A model generated the notes under the pieces. That model did no database searches. It was not told the origin of the DNA and worked only from the letters and a program-made list of their open reading frames with translations. A stretch of DNA of 14,535 bases, taken from NCBI GenBank assembly GCA_030596145.1, contig JAUVKS010000024.1:1-14535 (forward strand), in the 5' to 3' direction. Within the stretch, counting starts at the first letter, position 1. The number at the start of each line of letters is the position of its first letter. Both the position numbers and the translations under genes were made by a program. This document shows positions 1 to 6,512 of the stretch, in pieces. This DNA comes from Pseudomonadota bacterium (lineage in GTDB: Bacteria > Desulfobacterota > Syntrophia > Syntrophales > JADFWA01).

Positions 1-108
1 AGCATGGATATAGTCCGGCGAGAAATGGCATGTATTTATTCTCCTTTTTGCAAATATTACCATTACATACGATACACCGCTGGACAAGGTTGAGCGAGCC
101 GTGTCCAT
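1..108 (-). CDS. possible 5' end of a gene running off the left edge
   Basis: On the minus strand an ATG at 108-106 is preceded by GAGGAG with about 8 nt spacing and opens a frame of 36 codons that is still open at the window edge. A second, out-of-frame candidate is an ATG at 31-29 with AGGAG at 45-41 and 9 nt spacing, beginning MPFLAGLYPC. Only one of the two can be the main gene. I recognise neither peptide, and too little is visible to assign a function. If real, the gene is divergent from the small gene that starts at 297, so the 109-296 spacer would hold both promoters. Nothing else recognisable is seen in that spacer. Confidence 0.3.
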   Translation of the reverse strand, partial: MDTARSTLSSGVSYVMVIFAKRRINTCHFSPDYIHA

Positions 109-296
109 AATTGAATCTCCTCTCAGTCTGTCTCAGGCGAACGGGGAATGCGCTCGCTACACATTTTCAGCAATTTAGGCTTGACCATCTCCACGACCTA
201 ATGCTAAATGTTCCAGAATCATTATTTGTCGGCATGTTGTGTTTTTATGAATTAAACGTTAGACGCCCAAGGTGATATTTTTTGGAGGACAAATTG

Positions 297-545
297 ATGA
301 GCACAGGCGAAGACAAAATCAAGGTAATTATCCTGACCGGGCATTACCGTATTAAAGGGGAAATTGCTCTCGCTACGGGTGCACGCCTGACCGACTTTAT
401 CGTGGAAGCCAAAGCGTTTATTGCAGTGACTGATGCAGAGATTACGGACCATAATGGTCGCCTGATCCTCACCACCTCCTTCACGAACATCCGCCGCGAA
501 CGCATCGAGGCCATCATGCCAGCAGAACTTGCTATCATGGCCTAA
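297..545 (+). CDS. small conserved-looking protein, 82 aa, function unknown
   Basis: The chosen start is the ATG at 297, because GGAGG lies at 284-288 with 8 nt spacing. A TTG five codons upstream (282) lies before that ribosome site and is unlikely. The product is about 82 residues, soluble, with no signal peptide or membrane segment. Its pattern is alternating beta-strand residues with a central RLTDFI, then AFIAVTDAEI, then a strand (LILTTSF) followed by a probable contact helix or strand. This resembles small single-domain proteins I remember as DUF6812-like, in which a 'G.RLSD.L.....F..VTDA' core is conserved. That family link is from memory and moderate at best. The gene stands alone, with about 270 nt to the next gene and no partner that reveals its role. 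Confidence 0.7.
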   Translation: MSTGEDKIKVIILTGHYRIKGEIALATGARLTDFIVEAKAFIAVTDAEITDHNGRLILTTSFTNIRRERIEAIMPAELAIMA

Positions 546-687
546 GTGTTAGATACGGCATCTTTAGTATCACCCTTACGTGACTCGGAGATGACCGCAG
601 ACATGCGGGCATATTGGTTTAAAACCTTCGCGGAAAAATTGAATTGAACAGCGAGCGAATAAAAAATAAACATTTTCCTTAACAATC

Positions 688-721
688 GGAAGCTCCCCGC
701 AACTTGTTGCGGGGAGCTTCC
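688..721. repeat. perfect 15-bp inverted repeat with 4-nt loop
   Basis: The arms GGAAGCTCCCCGCAA (688-702) and TTGCGGGGAGCTTCC (707-721) are exact complements around a CTTG loop, giving a very stable GC-rich hairpin in an AT-rich spacer. No T-tract follows on the plus strand, and on the minus strand the downstream sequence is only mildly T-rich, so it is a poor fit to an intrinsic terminator. It resembles dispersed palindromes I remember from deltaproteobacterial spacers. It could also protect a 3' end or end transcription of the 297-545 gene. The rest of the 546-812 spacer shows only a weak promoter-like pair (TTTACC at 755-760 and TAGGAT at 777-782, 16 nt apart). Confidence 0.75.
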
Positions 722-812
722 ATTGCGAAACAGCGGGAAATCCGTAATTCTGCTTTTACCATATACACAAACTGATTAGGATTAAAATCGCAACACACGC
801 TAAAGGAAGTTA

Positions 813-1055
813 ATGCAAATACATTGGTGGGCAAAACACCTCCTAATAGGAATACTTTCAGTATTTTTCCTTATGTTTGGAATTGATCTCCTCATTGCAA
901 CTTATCGTTTAAACAACCCTCACGAATTTATTATGGGCTTTTTTGCATCAAACTTGATAATCATGATAAGCGCTGTCGGAGTGCTCTACCCTGCTATAAA
1001 GATATTTACCCGCTTAAGAACAATAAATGCGGAGGAAGATGACAGCAATCAATAA
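813..1055 (+). CDS. small two-helix inner-membrane protein, 80 aa
   Basis: The ATG at 813 is preceded by AAAGGAAG (about 801-808), a reasonable ribosome site. The 80-residue product has two strongly hydrophobic segments, roughly residues 9-30 and 39-67, separated by a short polar loop (YRLNNPHEF). It ends in a charged tail rich in Glu and Asp. I do not recognise a family. The last codons overlap the start of the M16 peptidase gene, so the two are probably co-transcribed and translationally coupled. It could be a membrane partner of the peptidase module or an unrelated passenger. Without homologues I cannot choose between these. Confidence 0.75.
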   Translation: MQIHWWAKHLLIGILSVFFLMFGIDLLIATYRLNNPHEFIMGFFASNLIIMISAVGVLYPAIKIFTRLRTINAEEDDSNQ

Positions 1056-2538
1056 CAAACTGGTTTTCTTTATAGTTCTGGCCTCAATACTCTTCGGCTT
1101 AACAGATAGGGCGAACAGCTATGATCTTGAAAAAAGGGTTAGGGAATTCACCCTGAAAAACGGCCTGAAAGTATTGATGCTTGAGAGGCATCTGTCACCC
1201 ACAGTCTCATTCTACATAAGGCACAGGGCAGGCGCCGTTGATGAGATAAGCGGCAGGACAGGCACCGCCCACCTCCTGGAACACATGATGTTCAAGGGCA
1301 CGAAGACCATCGGGACAAAGAACTTCAAAGAAGAGAAAAAGATTCTTGATGAAATAAGAAGGGTAGGAAACGCCTTTGATATGGAAAGGGTGAAGGGAAA
1401 CACAGCCGATAAAGAAAAGCTGAAAAGATTGAGTCAGCAATTAAAGAACCTTCAAAAAAGGGGGAAGAAATGGATCGTGGGAAACGAGATTGGCAGACTC
1501 TACACAGAAAATGGAGGAGTCAACTTGAATGCCTCCACCGGCCAGGATCTGACAACCTATCATGTAAGCCTTCCTTCCAACAAGATTGAACTCTGGGCAA
1601 GGATAGCATCCGACAGGATGACAAATCCGGTCTTCCGTGAATTTTACTCCGAACGGGACGTGGTTATGGAAGAAAGGAAACAGACCACCGAATCCGTCCC
1701 GGACAGAAAGCTCACGGAACAATTCCTTGCATCGGCCTTTACAGCACACCCTTACAGGAGACCCGTTTTGGGCTGGGCCTCAGACATGCGTTTTTTGAAC
1801 ATCGATTACACAAGGGAATTCTTCAAGGCCTACTATGCCCCCAACAACACCGTGATCGCAGTGGTCGGAGACATTTCACCGGACGTCACCATTGATATAA
1901 TAAAAAAATACTTCGGTGCCATACCGCACCAAGAGCTCCCTCTTTCGCATATAACAAAAGAACCCGAGCAGAAAGGGGAAAAGCGAACCGAACTAATATA
2001 TGATGCAAGTCCCCGAATTATAATAGGTTATCACAAACCTACCCTACCCTCCTTCGATGATTATGTCTTCGATGTCATTGATTCAATCCTTTCAAGGGGG
2101 AGAACATCGAGACTCTTCAAAAAACTTGTCGAGGAAAAGGGTATTGCCGAAAGTGTAAATACGACAAACGGCATTACGGGTGCGAGGTTTCCGAATCTCT
2201 TCGCCATATTTGCAACGCCCAGACATCCCCATACGAACAAAGAAGTAGAGAATGCCATTTACGAAGAGCTCGAAAAACTGAAAAGCGAACCGGTAACCAG
2301 AAGGGAAATAGAAAAGATAAAAAACCGGCTAAAAACAGATCTCATAAAGGGTCTCAATTCAAACTCAGGGCTTGCCAGCAAGTTATCCTACTTTGAAGCC
2401 GTTACAGGAGATTTTCGATACATCACCGACCATATTAATGTTATTGAAAAGATAACACCCGAAGATATCATGAAAACAGCAAAAAAATACTTCAACCAGA
2501 ATAACCGGACGGTTGCCGTGTTAAAAAGGGAGAAGTGA
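1039..2538 (+). CDS. M16 family zinc metallopeptidase, catalytic subunit
   Basis: This is a pitrilysin/insulinase-type peptidase of about 499 residues that should cleave peptides or unfolded proteins outside the cytoplasm. I chose the ATG at 1039 because GGAGGA sits just before it (1031-1036). The ATG at 1027 is in frame but has no ribosome site, and it would add only MRRK. A signal-peptide-like segment (about residues 7-25) is followed by the M16 N-terminal domain. The inverted zinc motif is HLLEH at residues 78-82. The third ligand is probably the last Glu of ERDVVMEE, residue 212. A lysine-rich helical insert (about residues 95-152) separates the two motifs. I recall such inserts in some bacterial M16 members, so this is unlikely to be damage. 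The C-terminal M16 domain covers about residues 210-490. The stop overlaps the start of the second M16 gene (TGATG), as expected for a two-subunit enzyme. Confidence 0.93.
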   Translation: MTAINNKLVFFIVLASILFGLTDRANSYDLEKRVREFTLKNGLKVLMLERHLSPTVSFYIRHRAGAVDEISGRTGTAHLLEHMMFKGTKTIGTKNFKEEKKILDEIRRVGNAFDMERVKGNTADKEKLKRLSQQLKNLQKRGKKWIVGNEIGRLYTENGGVNLNASTGQDLTTYHVSLPSNKIELWARIASDRMTNPVFREFYSERDVVMEERKQTTESVPDRKLTEQFLASAFTAHPYRRPVLGWASDMRFLNIDYTREFFKAYYAPNNTVIAVVGDISPDVTIDIIKKYFGAIPHQELPLSHITKEPEQKGEKRTELIYDASPRIIIGYHKPTLPSFDDYVFDVIDSILSRGRTSRLFKKLVEEKGIAESVNTTNGITGARFPNLFAIFATPRHPHTNKEVENAIYEELEKLKSEPVTRREIEKIKNRLKTDLIKGLNSNSGLASKLSYFEAVTGDFRYITDHINVIEKITPEDIMKTAKKYFNQNNRTVAVLKREK

Positions 2539-4067
2539 TGAAATACAGGTACCGCACAGCTACACAAAAGGTAATGAAAACATCCGAATCCTACCCAATA
2601 CCCCCTTTGAAAAAGGAAGGCACGAAAGGATTTAAAAGGTGGGGATGGGGGGACTCTCCTTTTCTGCCTGCGCTAATATTACTTATTCTATTCGTTTCCG
2701 TTTCCGGAGCATGTGCAACGAAACCCGCACCCCTCATAAACCCGGACGATATAAGATGCCAACCGCTAACCTTTGCACCACCAAAAGCCGAAAGGGTGGA
2801 GCTTGGAAACGGCATGATCCTGTATATCCTCGAAGATCACGAAATTCCCCTTGTCAATATATCTGCTGTTATAAGAGCAGGTTCCATTTATGACCCGGAA
2901 GGGAAAGAGGGGCTTGCCGAGATCACAGGAAAAGTAATGAGAACGGGTGGGACAAAAAAAATGACCGGCGATGAAATTGACGAAACACTTGAGTACTTCG
3001 CCGGATCAATTACTGTTTCCATCGGAACGGAGTCAGGATCAGCCAATCTTCGCGTGCTTAAAAAAGACCTGGATGCCGGTCTTGACATTTTTTCTGACAT
3101 TATCATGAATCCAGCATTTGATAAAAGCAAGCTGAAGACGGAAAAAAATCTGAAGATCGAAGCGTTAAGAAGAGTGCTGGACGAACCTCAAAAAGTTGCT
3201 TTCAGGGAATTCAAAAGATTAATATACACGGGAAACCCCAGAGGGAGATTGCCTTCTATAGAATCAGTCGAAAATATAGCAAGAGGCAATCTCGTGAGAT
3301 TCCACAAGAGGTTCTTCTATCCGGGGAATATAATAGTTGCCGTAACCGGCGATATAACCAGAGATGAGGCAGTATCAAAGATAAATCAACACCTCGGGAC
3401 ATGGAACAAAAAAGGGAAGATAGAAAAAATACCCTACCCGAAAGTGAAACAAGAGGGATCGATTAACTACATATACAAAAAGGTCACTCAATCAACCATT
3501 ATCATGGGGTATCTAACACCTGGCAAGAATAATCCTGACTTTTATCCACTTACGGTTCTCAATTTTATCTTAGGCAGCGGGGGATTTCGGTCACGCATTA
3601 TGCACGAAGTAAGGAGCAACTTAGGTCTTGCCTATAGTACGGGGAGTTTTTACAGGGGAAGGAGCGAATATGGGGTACTCGCTGCCTACGCTGTCACAAA
3701 ATCCTCCACCACAGTAAAGGTTTTATCCCTGATTTCGTCAATCATTGATGATGTCAGAAATAACGGGGTAACTGAAAGAGAACTTTTATGGTGCAAAAAA
3801 TCCATAAATAATAGATTTATCTTTACTTTTGACTCCACGGATCAAATAGCGTTTCAACAGATGATGATTGAATATAATAATCTACCTGAGGATTATCTTG
3901 CAACATATCGAAAAAGAATAGAAAAAGTGACTGCGGAAGATCTAAAAAGAGTCGCAAAAAAATACCTTTCTCGCAACCAGGCAACTATACTTGTCGTGGG
4001 GAATGAAAAAGATTTTGACAAGCCACTTTCTATTTTTGGAAATGTAAACAGGATAAAAGGAAAGTAA
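2538..4067 (+). CDS. M16 family non-catalytic subunit, predicted lipoprotein
   Basis: This protein of about 509 residues has the same two-domain M16 fold as its upstream neighbour but lacks the zinc site: HLLEH is replaced by EITGK (about residues 128-132). It is therefore a partner subunit rather than a protease. The C-terminal domain keeps an Arg and the LAYS Tyr (about R353 and Y366), which in two-subunit M16 enzymes belong to the inactive partner and bind substrate. The ATG at 2538 overlaps the previous TGA and has GGGAG 5 nt upstream. The N-terminus is odd: about 40 polar and basic residues precede a hydrophobic stretch (LPALILLILFVSVSGAC) ending in a candidate lipobox Cys59. That extension includes IPPLKKEGTKGFKRWGWG, which looks translated from a dispersed repeat. 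The lipobox is imperfect (Ser at -3), so membrane anchoring without lipidation is possible. Confidence 0.9.
   Translation: MKYRYRTATQKVMKTSESYPIPPLKKEGTKGFKRWGWGDSPFLPALILLILFVSVSGACATKPAPLINPDDIRCQPLTFAPPKAERVELGNGMILYILEDHEIPLVNISAVIRAGSIYDPEGKEGLAEITGKVMRTGGTKKMTGDEIDETLEYFAGSITVSIGTESGSANLRVLKKDLDAGLDIFSDIIMNPAFDKSKLKTEKNLKIEALRRVLDEPQKVAFREFKRLIYTGNPRGRLPSIESVENIARGNLVRFHKRFFYPGNIIVAVTGDITRDEAVSKINQHLGTWNKKGKIEKIPYPKVKQEGSINYIYKKVTQSTIIMGYLTPGKNNPDFYPLTVLNFILGSGGFRSRIMHEVRSNLGLAYSTGSFYRGRSEYGVLAAYAVTKSSTTVKVLSLISSIIDDVRNNGVTERELLWCKKSINNRFIFTFDSTDQIAFQQMMIEYNNLPEDYLATYRKRIEKVTAEDLKRVAKKYLSRNQATILVVGNEKDFDKPLSIFGNVNRIKGK
2600..2656. repeat. dispersed-repeat-like C/G-rich segment inside the M16 partner gene
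   Basis: The segment begins with CCCCCTTTGAAAAAGG and ends in GGTGGGGATGGGGGG. This layout (C-run, TTTGAAAAA, G-run, then further G-runs) matches a repeat I remember as widespread in spacers of deltaproteobacterial and related genomes, where in translation it gives PPLKKGG..GGF. Here it reads in frame as PPLKKEGTKGFKRWGWG just before the hydrophobic signal segment. The family identity is from memory and would need a genome-wide search. Confidence 0.55.
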
Positions 4068-4069
4068 TA

Positions 4070-5308
4070 ATGGATGTAAAGGTTTTCGAAAGGATAGTAA
4101 AGAGGATTGATTCTTACAAAGACGATATGATTCGGATGCAGATCGGTCTCACAGCCATCCCGGCAATTGCTCCTGATAATGGAGGAGATGGAGAATATGA
4201 AAAGGCAAGGTTCCTCATTGACTGCCTTAATAATTTGCGGTTTAGTGAAATTAAGGAATATAATGCCCCCGATGAAAGGGTTTCATCGGGCATTCGTCCT
4301 AACATCATCACCACCATACCAGGAAAAAATCAGGAAAAAACAGTCTGGATACTGACCCATACCGATATCGTCCCGCCGGGAGAAATCAGTCTCTGGGAAT
4401 CGGACCCCTACAAGGGATACGTTAAAGACGGAAAAATCTACGGCAGGGGAACGGAAGACAATCAACAGGATTTGGTGGCATCAATATTTGCAGCAAAGGC
4501 CTTCATTGACGAGGAAATCGTCCCGGAAACCAGAATAGGATTGGCCTTTGTGGCCGATGAGGAAACAGCCAGTAAATTTGGCCTTGAGTACCTGCTTAAG
4601 AATGAAAAGGATATATTCAAGAGGACTGATATACTTGTAGTTCCCGATTTTGGAAATGAAAAAGGAACAATGATAGAGGTAGCTGAAAAAAGCATGCTAT
4701 GGCTTCGCTTCAAAACAACCGGAAAGCAATGTCATGCAAGCAGACCATCACTCGGGAAAAATGCCTTCTTAGCAGCATCATATCTTGTGGTAAGATTAAA
4801 TGATCTCCACCATATCTTCGATGCATCTGACCCCCTTTACCAACCTCCGACAAGCACCTTTGAGCCGACCCAAAAAGATGCCAATGTTCCCAACATTAAT
4901 ACAATCCCGGGAAAGGACATTTTCCATGTAGACAGCAGGGTTCTCCCGCAATACAAGTTGTCGGACATAACATCTCAAATGAGAAAGATGGCTGATGAAG
5001 TAGAGAAAAAATTCGGGGTGTCAATAGAAATTACACCGATTCAGCAGGCACAGGCGCCTCCTCCAACATCTTACGATGCTCCCGTTGTAACCTCACTTCA
5101 AAATGCAATTTTTGATGTATACGGGGTTGATGCCTCACCTGTCGGAATAGGCGGTGGAACCGTTGCAGCTTTTTTTCGCAAGGAGGAATATCCCGTAGCG
5201 GTATGGTCAAGATTTGAACAAACCGCACATCAACCGAATGAAAATTGTGCCATTGCAAATATAATCGGAAACGCAAAGGTATATGCACACTTATTCCTGC
5301 AAGGATAA
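4070..5308 (+). CDS. M20 family metallopeptidase/deacylase
   Basis: This is a cytoplasmic di-zinc hydrolase of 412 residues, in the range usual for the ArgE/DapE/CPG2 superfamily. The metal-site residues are visible in order: H97 and D99 (THTD), D130 in GRGTEDNQQ, the catalytic pair E164-E165 (ADEET), D193 (VPDFG) and H387 near the end (TAHQPNE). H222 in CHASRP marks the inserted lid/dimerisation domain (about residues 200-315). The RGTEDNQQ form is the variant I associate with a subgroup often mislabelled as diaminopimelate-related, so I give no substrate. The ATG follows the M16 stop by 2 nt and has AAAGGAAAG just upstream, so it belongs to the same transcript. A likely role is trimming peptides released by the M16 pair, but the pairing is inferred from position only. 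Confidence 0.9.
   Translation: MDVKVFERIVKRIDSYKDDMIRMQIGLTAIPAIAPDNGGDGEYEKARFLIDCLNNLRFSEIKEYNAPDERVSSGIRPNIITTIPGKNQEKTVWILTHTDIVPPGEISLWESDPYKGYVKDGKIYGRGTEDNQQDLVASIFAAKAFIDEEIVPETRIGLAFVADEETASKFGLEYLLKNEKDIFKRTDILVVPDFGNEKGTMIEVAEKSMLWLRFKTTGKQCHASRPSLGKNAFLAASYLVVRLNDLHHIFDASDPLYQPPTSTFEPTQKDANVPNINTIPGKDIFHVDSRVLPQYKLSDITSQMRKMADEVEKKFGVSIEITPIQQAQAPPPTSYDAPVVTSLQNAIFDVYGVDASPVGIGGGTVAAFFRKEEYPVAVWSRFEQTAHQPNENCAIANIIGNAKVYAHLFLQG
4263..4293 (+). repeat. intragenic hairpin in the M20 gene
   Basis: CCCGATGAAA (4268-4277) and TTTCATCGGG (4281-4290) are perfect complements around a GGG loop. ATG (4263-4265) and CAT (4291-4293) can extend the stem past a two-base bulge. It lies in codons for a surface-type segment (NAPDERVSSGIRP) between the N-terminal helix and the zinc-binding core. 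A role in attenuation or mRNA processing is possible, but chance and coding constraint are equally plausible. Confidence 0.5.
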
Positions 5309-5317
5309 ACTTAGAGT

Positions 5318-5395
5318 TCAGAGTACCGAGCTTAAAACCCCAAACCCGGAACTTTGAAACTCGGAACTCAAAACCCGAAGGGTGAAAACCGGTTG
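5318..5395. repeat. degenerate spacer repeat (AACTC/GAACTC type)
   Basis: The 146-nt spacer between the M20 gene and phoH is made of near-repeats of short purine-rich units such as GGAACTTTGAAACTCGGAAC and AACTCAAAACCCGAA. I remember this style from dispersed non-coding repeats in deltaproteobacterial genomes. The spacer at about 12040-12130 shares AACTCAAAACC. No ORF or terminator hairpin is visible. Confidence 0.5.
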
Positions 5396-5454
5396 CAATC
5401 ACAAATTTACAATGGTAGCATTCCAGTTATAAAAATCAGCAAAGGTTAGAATTT

Positions 5455-6441
5455 TTGAAATCCCAGCCTGAAGACATCTCAGTTAAAAAGATAAGTTTTG
5501 CGGACAATACTGCAATCAAAGTACTGTTCGGGGAACATGACATAAATATAAAGCTGATAGAAAGATTAGAAAAGGTAAAGCTTTATGTTAAAGGAAATGA
5601 GGTCTCAATATCTGGTGATGTTATAGGTGTGGATATCGTTGAAAAACTCCTTATCCAGCTTTACTCCCTCATCAAAAAGGGATACCCTATCTACCACACC
5701 GACGTAGATTACGCCCACAGGATACTTTCCGAAAATGGTTCAACAAACATCGAGGAAATATTTCTCGACACGGTATTCATCTCATCGAATAAAAGAAACA
5801 TTACCCCGAAGAGTATCGCCCAAAAGCTTTATATTGAATCCATGAGAAACTGCGACATGGTATTCGGCATCGGTCCTGCGGGGACAGGAAAAACTTATCT
5901 TGCCATGGCCTTAGCTGTAGCATTCCTTCTTGAGAAAAAGGTTCACCGGATCGTACTGACAAGACCAGCACTGGAGGCAGGTGAGAAACTCGGTTTTCTA
6001 CCCGGCGATCTCTCTGAAAAAGTCAACCCATACCTCAGGCCTCTGTATGACGCACTCTACGATATGGTGGATTTTGACAGAGCATCGGCCCTGATAAATA
6101 AGGGAGTAATCGAGGTGGCTCCCCTTGCTTTTATGAGGGGAAGAACCCTAAATGATTCTTTTATTATTCTTGACGAAGCACAGAATACCACCTCAGAACA
6201 GATGAAAATGTTCCTGACCAGGCTGGGTTTTGGCTCAAAGGCCGTGATAACCGGGGACGTGACCCAGACAGACCTTCCACATGACAAAATATCCGGACTA
6301 ATCGAGGTTGAAAAGATCCTGAAAAAAACAGAGGGGATAAAATTTGTCTATTTTTCGGAGGTTGATGTGGTGCGACATTCCCTTGTTCAGGACATTATAC
6401 GCGCTTATAACCACCTAGATCGAAGCAAGGGGGGATCATGA
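5455..6441 (+). CDS. phoH: PhoH-like P-loop ATPase (YbeZ type)
   Basis: This 328-residue cytoplasmic protein is a PhoH/YbeZ ATPase, a family tied to RNA metabolism and ribosome maturation together with YbeY. An N-terminal region of about 110 residues that looks KH-like (LIERLEKVKLYVKGNEVSISG) is followed by the ATPase core. Walker A is GPAGTGKT at residues 140-147, Walker B is FIILDEAQN with D240-E241, TGDVTQTDLP is the following conserved loop, and DVVRHSLVQDII closes the domain. The start is a TTG at 5455 with AAAGG 9-10 nt upstream. No in-frame ATG gives a better fit, and the protein length matches the family. It leads the phoH/7TM-HD/ybeY set. The 71 nt before the next gene are filled by short repeats. 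Confidence 0.94.
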   Translation: MKSQPEDISVKKISFADNTAIKVLFGEHDINIKLIERLEKVKLYVKGNEVSISGDVIGVDIVEKLLIQLYSLIKKGYPIYHTDVDYAHRILSENGSTNIEEIFLDTVFISSNKRNITPKSIAQKLYIESMRNCDMVFGIGPAGTGKTYLAMALAVAFLLEKKVHRIVLTRPALEAGEKLGFLPGDLSEKVNPYLRPLYDALYDMVDFDRASALINKGVIEVAPLAFMRGRTLNDSFIILDEAQNTTSEQMKMFLTRLGFGSKAVITGDVTQTDLPHDKISGLIEVEKILKKTEGIKFVYFSEVDVVRHSLVQDIIRAYNHLDRSKGGS

Positions 6442-6449
6442 TTTAAGCG

Positions 6450-6505
6450 GCTAAAGTTATGAATTATTATTAACTTTAGCTCACTTTAGGCACTTTAGAT
6501 CACTT
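6450..6505. repeat. short tandem/inverted CTTTAG repeats upstream of the 7TM-HD gene
   Basis: GCTAAAGTTA (6450-6459) and TAACTTTAGC (6471-6480) form a 10-bp inverted repeat. They are followed by three closely spaced copies of ACTTTAG (6473-6479, then about 10 and 19 nt on) and a final ATCACTTTTATC. The unit recalls TAAAGTG-type dispersed repeats in related genomes (from memory). It runs almost to the ATG of the next gene and leaves no room for a normal ribosome site. Confidence 0.65.
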
Positions 6506-6512
6506 TTATCTT

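Noticed and set aside
259..554. GTTAGAC (259-265) and GTTAGAT (548-554) flanking the 82-aa gene, as in an integron gene cassette with attC sites
   Set aside because: The core GTTRRRY matches, but no paired RYYYAAC box or foldable inner boxes are found at the right distance for either site, so a chance match is more likely.
688..721. Intrinsic terminator for the gene at 297-545
   Set aside because: The stem is strong but no T-run follows, and it lies over 140 nt past the stop. It is recorded as an inverted repeat instead.
5031..5402. A 123-residue minus-strand frame across the end of the M20 gene and the spacer
   Set aside because: Its N-terminal part (FEFRVSKFRVWGFKLGTLNSKF) is translated spacer repeat, and the rest is antisense to M20 coding sequence.
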